Origin: Rickettsiales bacterium
GTDB lineage: Bacteria > Pseudomonadota > Alphaproteobacteria > Rickettsiales > UBA1997
Length of the DNA: 6,205 nucleotides
Assembly (NCBI GenBank): GCA_947455365.1
Contig: CANGNU010000062.1
Coordinates: forward strand, 1-6,205
Direction: 5' to 3'
Part shown: one piece after another, positions 1-5,028 of the stretch
Position numbering within the stretch: position 1 is the first letter of the stretch
How the letters are laid out: each line of letters starts with the position of its first letter
The notes under the pieces: generated by a model
Databases searched by the model: none
What the model saw: only the letters and a program-made list of their open reading frames with translations
Told to the model about the DNA's origin: nothing
Position numbers and translations under genes: made by a program

Positions 1-57
1 AACGTGACCTAGTTTTGATACAGTCGCTGCAAAATAATTCTGCCGATATTTTTTCAA
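1..57 (-). CDS. Possible start of an unidentified protein, TTG start, cut by the left edge
   Basis: Reading leftward after hisH there is a GAGGGG Shine-Dalgarno-like block at 70-65 that shares one base with the hisH TAG stop. A TTG codon follows after 7 bases at 57-55. From it, 19 codons stay open to the window edge (MKKYRQNYFA... ending ...KLGHV). An ATT codon directly before the TTG is an in-frame alternative start. The peptide does not resemble HisA, the usual next gene after hisH in many proteobacteria, and I do not recognise the family. The ribosome-binding block stands out because the other genes here lack one. With only 57 bases visible, this could still be non-coding sequence. Confidence 0.4.
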   Translation of the reverse strand, partial: MKKYRQNYFAATVSKLGHV

Positions 58-69
58 AATGTTTCCCCT

Positions 70-705
70 CTAGTAACGCCAATTCAAGAAATTTCGCAGA
101 ATTTGTAGGCCAACTTCGCCACTTTTTTCTGGGTGAAATTGAATGCCGACAATATTCTTTTTTGCAATCACCGCATTAAGCTTGATGCCATATTCCACCT
201 GCGCCAAGACATTGCCTTCATTTTGACAAACAAAGTGAAAACTATTAGCAAAATAAACATGATCACCGTTTTTTATCTGCTTAAGAATTGCATGAGATGC
301 CTGTTCAGGCCTTAGAGCCAACTCATTCCAGCCCATATGCGGAATTTTTAAACCAGCCGTAGTTTCAATTTTTATCACCTTACCATCAATGAAGCCAAGG
401 CCTTTATTCTCGCCATTTTCATAGCCTAATGAAGCAAAAACTTGCATGCCAACGCAAATTCCCAGCAGTGGTTTTTGTTCAATCATTGCATGTTTATGCA
501 GCGCGGCGCTTAGGCCTTCAACGGCTTTCAAGCCTTGCATGCAATCGGCAAAAGCGCCAACTCCGGGCAAAATTAAATGAGTTGCGGTTTTGACAATTTC
601 AGGACGATCAGAAATAACAATCTCGTGGCCCGCCTGCAAAGAGGCAAGGGCATTAGCCACCGATTGTAAATTTCCCGATCCGTAATCAATTATAACAATT
701 TTCAT
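70..705 (-). CDS. hisH: Imidazole glycerol phosphate synthase, glutaminase subunit HisH
   Basis: HisH hydrolyses glutamine and channels ammonia to HisF, which makes imidazole glycerol phosphate and AICAR from PRFAR in cytosolic histidine synthesis. The 211 residues form one class I glutamine amidotransferase domain of normal family length. It begins MKIVIIDYGSGNLQSV. The oxyanion-strand motif PGVGAF lies at 47-52, the nucleophile elbow LGICVGMQ has Cys84, and the second part of the triad is FHPEKSG with His191 and Glu193. The segment usually written YFVHSY reads YFANSF (152-156), with Asn where His is common. The ATG at 705 is followed at once by the conserved first strand. The gene lies 78 bp downstream of the DUF2628 gene on the same strand. 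Its partner hisF is not in the window. No Shine-Dalgarno is visible before the start. Confidence 0.96.
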   Translation of the reverse strand: MKIVIIDYGSGNLQSVANALASLQAGHEIVISDRPEIVKTATHLILPGVGAFADCMQGLKAVEGLSAALHKHAMIEQKPLLGICVGMQVFASLGYENGENKGLGFIDGKVIKIETTAGLKIPHMGWNELALRPEQASHAILKQIKNGDHVYFANSFHFVCQNEGNVLAQVEYGIKLNAVIAKKNIVGIQFHPEKSGEVGLQILRNFLNWRY

Positions 706-717
706 GATATTTAAATT

Positions 718-750
718 GGCGTTGCGCCTTGTGATAGCTCGCTTGAGCTA
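718..750 (-). repeat. Two short inverted repeats before hisH
   Basis: TAGCTC (750-745) and GAGCTA (740-735) flank a 4-base loop. Seven bases further on, GGCG and CGCC (728-718) flank a 3-base loop. Both lie in the presumed hisH 5' leader, 13 to 45 bases before the start codon. No U-run follows either hairpin, so they are not intrinsic terminators. The larger one sits where the candidate hisH promoter would start transcription, so it could be an operator or a leader hairpin. The function is unknown. Confidence 0.5.
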
Positions 751-751
751 G

Positions 752-779
752 AATATAATTCAATTTTAAGAATATACAA
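752..779 (-). promoter_or_regulatory. Weak sigma-70-like promoter candidate for hisH
   Basis: On the minus strand TTGTAT (779-774) and TATATT (757-752) are separated by 16 bases. They lie in the gap between the DUF2628 stop and the hisH start, about 45 bases before the hisH ATG. Expected transcription would start inside the 735-750 palindrome. The spacing is short and the region is AT-rich, so a chance match is quite possible. If real, hisH could be expressed independently of the ribosomal-protein genes upstream. Confidence 0.3.
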
Positions 780-783
780 GAGA

Positions 784-1260
784 CTAAACTGTAAAATAAG
801 GCTCGCTCTTCTGTCCTCTAAGCGCCTCACCATAGCTTTTGGGATCAATAATTGCTTCGCTAAATTCATCAAAACTTAAATTGGGGTAATTATGATGCAA
901 AATTTTCATTGCTTTAATTCGCGCTTCCGCCCTGCTATTTGCAAGCACGAGACCAATTGTTTTATAGCCTTTTTTATGAAGAAATTCGTTAAATAAACGA
1001 TTAGCATTATAAGCAATTAGCAGCAAAAATGTTGTTTGCAAAAATGCAATATCGAAGGTTGATAAAACGCCCAAATTGCCCAAAATAGAAAAGCTGTAAT
1101 CAACCGCCAGCACTATTGCGGCGACATGCCACATGCGATGAAAAACAAACCACAAAGCACTCAAAAAAAACGCCACAAAAGAGAAGCCCTCTTGCAACAA
1201 CATAATGTCTTCAATTTTGTTATTTTTGTCTTTTTTGATTAAAGCGTCGTAGAGTTTCAT
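784..1260 (-). CDS. DUF2628 family small membrane protein
   Basis: This 158-residue protein of unknown function matches what I remember of DUF2628. It has a short polar N-terminus (MKLYDALIKKDKNN), then a GFSFVAFFLSALWFVFHRMW block (25-44) typical of the family. Two further hydrophobic stretches lie at about 46-66 and 69-84. A soluble tail contains ANRLFNEFLHKKGYKTIGLVLANSRAEA, also family-like, and ends in a polar, acidic region. The predicted location is the inner membrane, with about three segments. From memory, DUF2628 genes sit beside hisH in many alphaproteobacteria, and that order is seen here. No role in histidine synthesis is known to me. It follows rplT by 72 bp on the same strand and lacks a clear Shine-Dalgarno. 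Confidence 0.8.
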   Translation of the reverse strand: MKLYDALIKKDKNNKIEDIMLLQEGFSFVAFFLSALWFVFHRMWHVAAIVLAVDYSFSILGNLGVLSTFDIAFLQTTFLLLIAYNANRLFNEFLHKKGYKTIGLVLANSRAEARIKAMKILHHNYPNLSFDEFSEAIIDPKSYGEALRGQKSEPYFTV

Positions 1261-1294
1261 GCTTTAGAAAGAAGTGATGGAACCAGTATGGAGG

Positions 1295-1324
1295 CGGGCG
1301 CAAAGGCTTTCACCTAAGCGCCCG
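1295..1324 (-). other. GAAA-capped hairpin between rplT and the DUF2628 gene
   Basis: As minus-strand RNA, CGGGCGC (1324-1318) pairs with GCGCCCG (1301-1295). Inside are a symmetric UU/UU mismatch, a 4-bp helix AGGU/GCCU closed by a U-G wobble, and a GAAA tetraloop. The plus-strand RNA would have C and A in place of the wobble and no GNRA loop, so the structure suits the leftward transcript better. No U-run follows on that strand, so it is not a normal rplT terminator. On the plus strand it is followed by ATTTTATTTTAT, but no rightward gene precedes it. It may be a processing site, an mRNA stabiliser or a leader element of the DUF2628 gene. Confidence 0.55.
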
Positions 1325-1332
1325 ATTTTATT

Positions 1333-1692
1333 TTATGCACCTAAAGCTTTTTTTGCCTTAGCAACAATTTCGTTGAAAACTTCTGGTTGTTTCACAGCTA
1401 AATCGGCCAAAACCTTACGGTCAAGGTCAATGTTAGCAAGCTTCAAACCATTAATAAATTTTGAGTAAATTAAACCTTGCGCACGCACAGCAGCATTGAT
1501 ACGCTGAATCCACAATGCGCGAAAATCGCGTTTACGAACTTTACGGTCACGGTATGAATATTGTAAGGCTTTTTCAACCTTTTCAATTGCAACGCGGAAA
1601 CAATTTTTGGCGCGGCCACGATAGCCTTTTGCCATTTTTAAAATTTTCTTGTGTCTTGCTCTTTTAGTGACACCTCTTTTTACACGACTCAT
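1333..1692 (-). CDS. rplT: 50S ribosomal protein L20
   Basis: L20 binds 23S rRNA early in assembly of the large subunit and, in E. coli and B. subtilis, represses its own operon. The 119 residues match the usual 117-119. The basic N-terminal extension begins [30 protein letters not shown]. It is followed by the helical segment with [24 protein letters not shown] (46-69) and the globular C-terminal half ([27 protein letters not shown]). The start is fixed by MSRVKRG, which is nearly universal. It lies 54 bp downstream of rpmI, with a small hairpin in between, in the conserved rpmI-rplT order. pheS, which follows rplT in many bacteria, is absent; the DUF2628 gene follows instead. Confidence 0.98.
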   Translation of the reverse strand: MSRVKRGVTKRARHKKILKMAKGYRGRAKNCFRVAIEKVEKALQYSYRDRKVRKRDFRALWIQRINAAVRAQGLIYSKFINGLKLANIDLDRKVLADLAVKQPEVFNEIVAKAKKALGA

Positions 1693-1707
1693 ATGATTTT
1701 TGATTAT

Positions 1708-1724
1708 TTTCCCATAGCGGGAAA
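1708..1724 (-). other. Small hairpin between rpmI and rplT
   Basis: On the minus strand TTTCCC (1724-1719) and GGGAAA (1713-1708) flank a 5-base loop, ending 15 bases before the rplT ATG. It could tune rplT translation or mark an mRNA processing point. The stem is short, and A-U pairs make half of it. It is not a terminator, because rplT needs read-through and no U-run follows. Confidence 0.4.
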
Positions 1725-1746
1725 GTTAATATAAATTAGCTAGGAA

Positions 1747-1953
1747 TTAATTAAGACCGTTAGGAAGCTTAAACTTCATCACGCTATGTGTGAAGCCTTC
1801 TGCAAGCACTGCAGATTTACGCAAATTACGAATGCGTTTTTGACTTTTTTTACCCAAGTTGTGTCTTTTTCCTGCCTGTTTATGCACAATTTTACCTGTG
1901 CCAGTAATCTTGAATCGCTTCTTGGCAGAGCTGTTTGTTTTTACTTTTGGCAT
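1747..1953 (-). CDS. rpmI: 50S ribosomal protein L35
   Basis: L35 is a small, very basic protein of the large ribosomal subunit. The 68 residues carry the family pattern: [20 protein letters not shown] (1-20), then [30 protein letters not shown]. The C-terminus ([17 protein letters not shown]) is slightly longer than the usual 64-66 residues. The MPK start is standard. It is the first gene of the rpmI-rplT pair. infC, often directly upstream, is missing; a tRNA gene and grpE lie there instead. The 186-bp upstream gap contains strong hairpins described separately. No Shine-Dalgarno is visible. Confidence 0.97.
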   Translation of the reverse strand: MPKVKTNSSAKKRFKITGTGKIVHKQAGKRHNLGKKSQKRIRNLRKSAVLAEGFTHSVMKFKLPNGLN

Positions 1954-1986
1954 ATCATTTTTATAATTAAAGTTATTAAATTTTTA

Positions 1987-2019
1987 CGCTGCACACGCAG
2001 CGGTCTTGCATTGCAAGAC
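1987..2019 (-). promoter_or_regulatory. Twin abutting hairpins in the rpmI-rplT leader, candidate autoregulatory element
   Basis: On the minus strand, hairpin 1 is GTCTTGC (2019-2013), loop AAT, GCAAGAC (2009-2003), giving 7 perfect pairs. Hairpin 2 starts at the next base: CGCTGC (2002-1997), loop GTGT, GCAGCG (1992-1987), giving 6 perfect pairs. With no gap the two could stack end to end. They lie 33 bases before the rpmI start and are followed by AT-rich sequence, not a U-run, so they are unlikely to be a terminator. L20-dependent repression of rpmI-rplT is known in E. coli and B. subtilis through structured leaders. Whether this is an analogous site is inference. Confidence 0.55.
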
Positions 2020-2052
2020 ATGCCACCGAACCATTAAAAGAACAGAATTCTT

Positions 2053-2080
2053 AGAATAATTGTGGCATAAGCAAACTCAA
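2053..2080 (-). promoter_or_regulatory. Weak sigma-70-like promoter candidate for rpmI-rplT
   Basis: On the minus strand TTGAGT (2080-2075) and TATTCT (2058-2053) are 16 bases apart, with four of six consensus matches each. Transcription would start near 2046 and give a leader of about 90 bases that contains the twin hairpins. This fits a ribosomal-protein operon separate from grpE and the tRNA, but the match is modest. Confidence 0.3.
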
Positions 2081-2139
2081 AGGTAGAAAGCCGTAACCCT
2101 TGAATTTATTGGCTTCACGAGGAAACCGACCGCAAAAAA

Positions 2140-2215
2140 TGGTGGGACAGGTAGGGATCGAACCTACGACCAAGACGTTATGAGCATCCTGCTCTAACCG
2201 CTGAGCTACTATCCC
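2140..2215 (-). tRNA. tRNA with CAU anticodon, probably tRNA-Ile2 (lysidine type)
   Basis: The 76 bases, including an encoded CCA end, fold as a complete cloverleaf. The acceptor is GGGATAG/CTGTCCC (one T-G pair). The D arm is GCTC/GAGC with loop AGCGGTTA. The anticodon stem is GGATG/CGTCT with loop CTCATAA (anticodon at 2182-2180), the variable loop is TGGTC, and the T arm is GTAGG/CCTAC with loop TTCGATC. The discriminator base is A. A CAU anticodon fits elongator Met, initiator Met or Ile2. The D stem, the CTCATAA loop and the TTGGTCG stretch are most like E. coli ileX-type tRNA-Ile2, which TilS converts to read AUA. The acceptor begins with a paired G-C, unlike typical initiators. Ile2 versus elongator Met is not settled by eye. 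It lies 63 bp after grpE on the same strand and may be cotranscribed. Confidence 0.93.
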
Positions 2216-2278
2216 AAAATAATTTGGGGAGGGGCAGTTTAGGGGGGTTCACAATAATTTGCAAGGAAGTATTGCGCG

Positions 2279-2863
2279 CTACTTCCCTTTAGTCACCGCC
2301 ACCAAAGCAGGGCGAATTAACCGCTCGCCAATTGTGTAACCAGCTTGCACCACTTGCACCACCGTGCCTTCTTCCGCGTCACCATCAACTTGAGCAATGG
2401 CTTCATGAAAATTATGGTCAAATTTTTGATTTAGTGGAAAAACGCGGCGAATTTGGTTTTTTTCTAGCACCTTAATCAGCTCTTTTTTAGTCATTTCAAC
2501 AGCGTCGGCGAAGTGCTTTACATCTGCATCGGCGGCAATTTTTTCTTGCGGCGCGTTATCGCAGGCAAGGAAGAAATTTTCTACCACCACCACTAAATCA
2601 GAGGCAAAATTAGACACCGCATATTTGCTGGTTTTTTCAAGCTCTTCACGAGAACGGCGGCGCGTGTTTTCAAGCTCGGCAAAGGCGCGCAAGAGCTTGT
2701 CGTTACTGTCGCTGGCTTTCGCTTCAGCTTCTGCCACTTTTGCTTCTAGCTCAGCAACTTTTTGCTGCAAAATTTCTTCTGCCGACAAGGCTTGCGGCGC
2801 TTCATTTGCTGGCATTTCTGCAGAATTTTCTGCTGCGTTATTTTCGTGATTTTTCTCTGACAT
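2279..2863 (-). CDS. grpE: Nucleotide exchange factor GrpE
   Basis: GrpE is the dimeric cytosolic co-chaperone that releases ADP from DnaK. The 194 residues are close to E. coli's 197. A disordered, Ala/Glu/Asn-rich N-terminus (1-27) leads into a long coiled coil (about 28-90, with ELEAKVAEAEAKA and the conserved LLRAFAELENTRRRSREE). Next come the four-helix-bundle region and the C-terminal beta wing, with the family signature FDHNFHEAIAQVD (148-160), then EEGTVVQVVQAGYTIGERLIRPALVAV. The ATG at 2863 gives a normal family start. It is divergent from clpP across 190 bp and shares a bidirectional promoter region with it. hrcA and dnaK are not adjacent. The N-terminal Ala/Glu repeats produce a long antisense open frame that is not a gene. 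Confidence 0.97.
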   Translation of the reverse strand: MSEKNHENNAAENSAEMPANEAPQALSAEEILQQKVAELEAKVAEAEAKASDSNDKLLRAFAELENTRRRSREELEKTSKYAVSNFASDLVVVVENFFLACDNAPQEKIAADADVKHFADAVEMTKKELIKVLEKNQIRRVFPLNQKFDHNFHEAIAQVDGDAEEGTVVQVVQAGYTIGERLIRPALVAVTKGK

Positions 2864-2920
2864 TTTTGTTATATATTATTTTGAAAATTTAATTTGGCTG
2901 AATGTTAAAATTTTACAACT

Positions 2921-2952
2921 CTTGCCAAAGCTAAGCTGCGTTATTATATAAT
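2921..2952 (+). promoter_or_regulatory. Candidate clpP-clpX promoter, heat-shock (RpoH)-like
   Basis: CTTG (2921-2924) is followed after 18 bases by ATTATAT (2943-2949). This agrees with the alphaproteobacterial RpoH pattern, as I recall it (CTTG, 17-18 bases, CYTATNT), except at the first C. The same bases also read as a sigma-70 site: TTGCCA (2922-2927), then TATATA after 17 bases or TATAAT after 19. The expected start near 2958 gives a leader of about 95 bases. clpP and clpX are classic heat-shock genes. Whether one or both sigma factors use it cannot be decided from sequence. Confidence 0.6.
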
Positions 2953-2973
2953 TTTGTACGAAAACTTTACAAG
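2943..2973 (-). promoter_or_regulatory. Candidate grpE promoter, heat-shock (RpoH)-like, sharing the clpP -10
   Basis: On the minus strand CTTG (2973-2970) is followed after 17 bases by ATTATAT (2952-2946), the same near-match to the RpoH pattern as on the other strand. The -10 block ATTATATAAT (2943-2952) is a perfect palindrome, so it serves both directions. The sigma-70 reading is TTGTAA (2972-2967), then TATATA after 16 bases or TATAAT after 18. The expected start near 2936 gives a leader of about 73 bases before grpE. The fit with a known heat-shock gene strengthens the call. Confidence 0.58.
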
Positions 2974-3053
2974 AGTTGCTTTATTTCTTTTTATGATTAA
3001 CTTCAAACTTCTAATTTTCTCACCATTAATTCACAAAAATTAAACTAAAAAAT

Positions 3054-3674
3054 ATGTCAGAAAGAATTGTCGAACAGGCTAACTACCTGGTTCCAATGGT
3101 TGTTGAGCAAACTGCCAAAGGTGAAAGATCTTACGATATTTACTCGCGATTATTAAAAGAGCGCATTATTTTTTTATCGGGCCAAGTCAATGACCAAGTG
3201 TCTTCGCTCATTGTTGCGCAGTTGCTTTTTTTGGAATCGGAAGACCCGAAGAAGGATATTTATTTTTACATCAATTCACCCGGAGGCGTTGTTACATCTG
3301 GCCTCGCAATGTATGACACAATGCAATATATTCGCCCCGATGTTGCAACTTTATGCATTGGACAAGCAGCTTCAATGGGCTCGCTGCTTTTAACCGCGGG
3401 CGCTGAAGGCAAACGCTTCTGCTTGCCAAATTCACGAATTATGATTCACCAACCTTCTGGTGGCTATCAAGGCCAAGCTACAGACATAGAGATTCACGCC
3501 CAAGAAACTTTGGCTTTGAAGCGCCGTTTGAACGAAATTTACGCTAAACATACTGGGCAAAAAATTGGCGTCATTGAAAAATCTATGGAACGCGATAATT
3601 TTATGTCGCCAGAAAAGGCCAAAGAGTTTGGTATCATTGATGAGGTGATTGAAAAAAGACCTGAGACAAAATAA
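3054..3674 (+). CDS. clpP: ATP-dependent Clp protease proteolytic subunit ClpP
   Basis: ClpP is the serine peptidase that forms the two-ring, 14-subunit chamber of the ClpXP protease and degrades unfolded, ssrA-tagged and regulatory proteins in the cytosol. It has 206 residues, close to E. coli's 207. The catalytic triad is Ser107 in GQAASMGS, His132 in IMIHQPSGG, and Asp181 in [19 protein letters not shown]. The oxyanion segment [11 protein letters not shown] (73-83) and the handle helix [13 protein letters not shown] are intact. The N-terminal part ([25 protein letters not shown]) is standard and may follow a short cleaved propeptide. clpX starts 48 bp downstream, so the two are probably cotranscribed. 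No Shine-Dalgarno precedes the ATG; the upstream 20 bases are almost all A and T. Confidence 0.98.
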   Translation: MSERIVEQANYLVPMVVEQTAKGERSYDIYSRLLKERIIFLSGQVNDQVSSLIVAQLLFLESEDPKKDIYFYINSPGGVVTSGLAMYDTMQYIRPDVATLCIGQAASMGSLLLTAGAEGKRFCLPNSRIMIHQPSGGYQGQATDIEIHAQETLALKRRLNEIYAKHTGQKIGVIEKSMERDNFMSPEKAKEFGIIDEVIEKRPETK

Positions 3675-3722
3675 AAATTTAAGCGGGCTAATCCGTAAAA
3701 AAATATCGAAAATTTATAAAAA

Positions 3723-5027
3723 ATGAAAAAAGATACTCCTGCAGTTCACGATTTAAGTTGCTCTTTTTGCGGCAAAAACCAAGGCGAAGTTAAAAAACTT
3801 ATTGCTGGGCCAACTGTCTTTATTTGCAACGAATGTATTGGGCTTTGCACCGACATTTTGCGCGAAGATAATAAAAAATCGCCGCTTGCTACTGAAAATG
3901 GCGCCAAGCCTACTCCTAAGGACATTATCAAGGTTCTTGATGATTTTGTCGTTGGCCAAGAATATGCCAAAAAAGTTTTGGCGGTAGCGGTTTATAATCA
4001 TTACAAACGAATTGACTCAGGCAGCGCAAACTCTGCCGATGGCATTGAGCTGAACAAGTCTAATATTTTAATGATTGGGCCCACTGGTTGCGGCAAAACT
4101 TTGCTAGCACAAACTTTGGCGCGCATTCTAGATGTGCCTTTCACCATGGCTGACGCAACTTCACTAACTGAAGCGGGCTATGTTGGCGACGATGTTGAAA
4201 ATATTATTGCGCGCTTATTGCAATCGGCCAATTTTGACATTGAAAAAACCCAGCGCGGCATTGTCTATATTGATGAAATTGACAAAATTGCCCGCAAATC
4301 GGAAGATGGCGCCAGAACGCGCGACATTTCAGGCGAGGGCGTGCAGCAAGGCTTGCTAAAAATTATTGAAGGCACCGTGGCTTCTGTGCCAACGCAGCCC
4401 GGCAGAAAAACCGCGCAACAAGAATATGTACAAGTTGACACGCGCAACATTTTATTTATTTGCGCCGGTGCATTTTCTGGTTTAGAAAAAATTATTATTT
4501 CACGCGGAAAGGGCTCGGCCATTGGCTTCGGCGCCGATATTCGCGACAAAGAAGATGGCGAGAAAAAAGACTTATTCAACAAAGTTGAGCCAGAAGATTT
4601 AATCAAATTTGGTTTAATTCCTGAATTGGTTGGTCGCTTGCCAATTGTTGCGCCTCTAGAAGGGCTGACCGAAAAAGACTTGGTAAAAATTTTGGTTGAA
4701 CCAAAAAATTCTATCACTAAACAATATCAAAAATTATTTGCACTCGACAAAGTTGAATTGGCTTTTGAAGATGACGCGGTGACTGAAATTGCTAAACAAG
4801 CAATCTCGCGCAAGACTGGTGCGCGTGGCTTGCGGGCAATTACTGAAAATATTTTGCTTGAAACCATGTTTGAAATTCCTTCGAAGAAAAATGTGAAGTC
4901 TATCAATGTTACGAAAAAAACTGTAACTGATGCGGAGCTGCCAGAAATGGAATTATTATCAAAAGAGGAAGAGAAAAAGCGCGAGGAAAGTGCAATTTCG
5001 TTGATTAAAGAGAAAAAAGCGGCTTAA
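3723..5027 (+). CDS. clpX: ClpX, ATP-binding unfoldase of ClpXP
   Basis: ClpX is the hexameric AAA+ unfoldase that recognises substrates and feeds them into ClpP. The 434 residues contain, in order: the C4 zinc-binding domain (Cys13, Cys16, Cys35, Cys38); Walker A GPTGCGKT (119-126); pore loop GYVG (152-155); Walker [10 protein letters not shown] (180-188); the pore-2 and SGEGVQQG region (191-210); the ClpP-docking IGF loop (267-269); the arginine finger in PELVGRLP (Arg305); and sensor 2 in [10 protein letters not shown] (Arg368). The loop normally written RKH, which helps gate substrate entry and ssrA-tag binding, reads RKT (228-230). The following proline is Ala, and the usual CGGAF reads CAGAF. 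The C-terminus is a charged Lys/Glu tail. lon, the usual next gene in many proteobacteria, is absent; bolA converges with one base between stops. Confidence 0.98.
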   Translation: MKKDTPAVHDLSCSFCGKNQGEVKKLIAGPTVFICNECIGLCTDILREDNKKSPLATENGAKPTPKDIIKVLDDFVVGQEYAKKVLAVAVYNHYKRIDSGSANSADGIELNKSNILMIGPTGCGKTLLAQTLARILDVPFTMADATSLTEAGYVGDDVENIIARLLQSANFDIEKTQRGIVYIDEIDKIARKSEDGARTRDISGEGVQQGLLKIIEGTVASVPTQPGRKTAQQEYVQVDTRNILFICAGAFSGLEKIIISRGKGSAIGFGADIRDKEDGEKKDLFNKVEPEDLIKFGLIPELVGRLPIVAPLEGLTEKDLVKILVEPKNSITKQYQKLFALDKVELAFEDDAVTEIAKQAISRKTGARGLRAITENILLETMFEIPSKKNVKSINVTKKTVTDAELPEMELLSKEEEKKREESAISLIKEKKAA

Positions 5028-5028
5028 G

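Larger units (their letters stand above)
2916..2978. repeat. Inverted repeat CAACTCTTG / CAAGAGTTG around a palindromic -10
   Basis: The 9-base arms at 2916-2924 and 2970-2978 are perfect reverse complements separated by 45 bases. The palindrome ATTATATAAT (2943-2952) lies within one base of their midpoint. The arms contain the CTTG -35 elements of both candidate promoters. The repeat is therefore best read as two copies of one promoter facing in opposite directions, not as a hairpin. Conservation extends 5 bases upstream of CTTG, which could mean a bound factor or an extended -35. Confidence 0.75.

Noticed and set aside
1786..2037. 83-codon plus-strand frame over rpmI and its leader
   Set aside because: It is antisense to a certain ribosomal-protein gene and runs through the hairpin leader. 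It shows no recognisable motif.
2130..2139. T-run after the tRNA CCA as an intrinsic terminator
   Set aside because: Six T's follow, but there is no separate hairpin before them apart from the tRNA itself. Termination here is possible but not supported enough to annotate.
2625..2849. Ser/Ala-rich 74-codon frame opposite grpE
   Set aside because: It mirrors the Ala/Glu-rich coiled-coil codons of grpE; the low-complexity Ser/Ala/Phe peptide is an artefact.
2993..3043. 16-codon frame in the clpP leader as a regulatory leader peptide
   Set aside because: It has no ribosome-binding site and no run of informative codons. It is short enough to arise by chance in AT-rich sequence.
2864..3053. CIRCE (HrcA) operator between grpE and clpP
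   Set aside because: No TTAGCACTC-N9-GAGTGCTAA-like repeat is present; the inverted repeat found has 45-base spacing and a different sequence.
4265..4717. 150-codon open frame antisense to clpX
   Set aside because: It lies wholly inside clpX, resembles no protein I know, and its composition follows from the codon pattern of the opposite strand.
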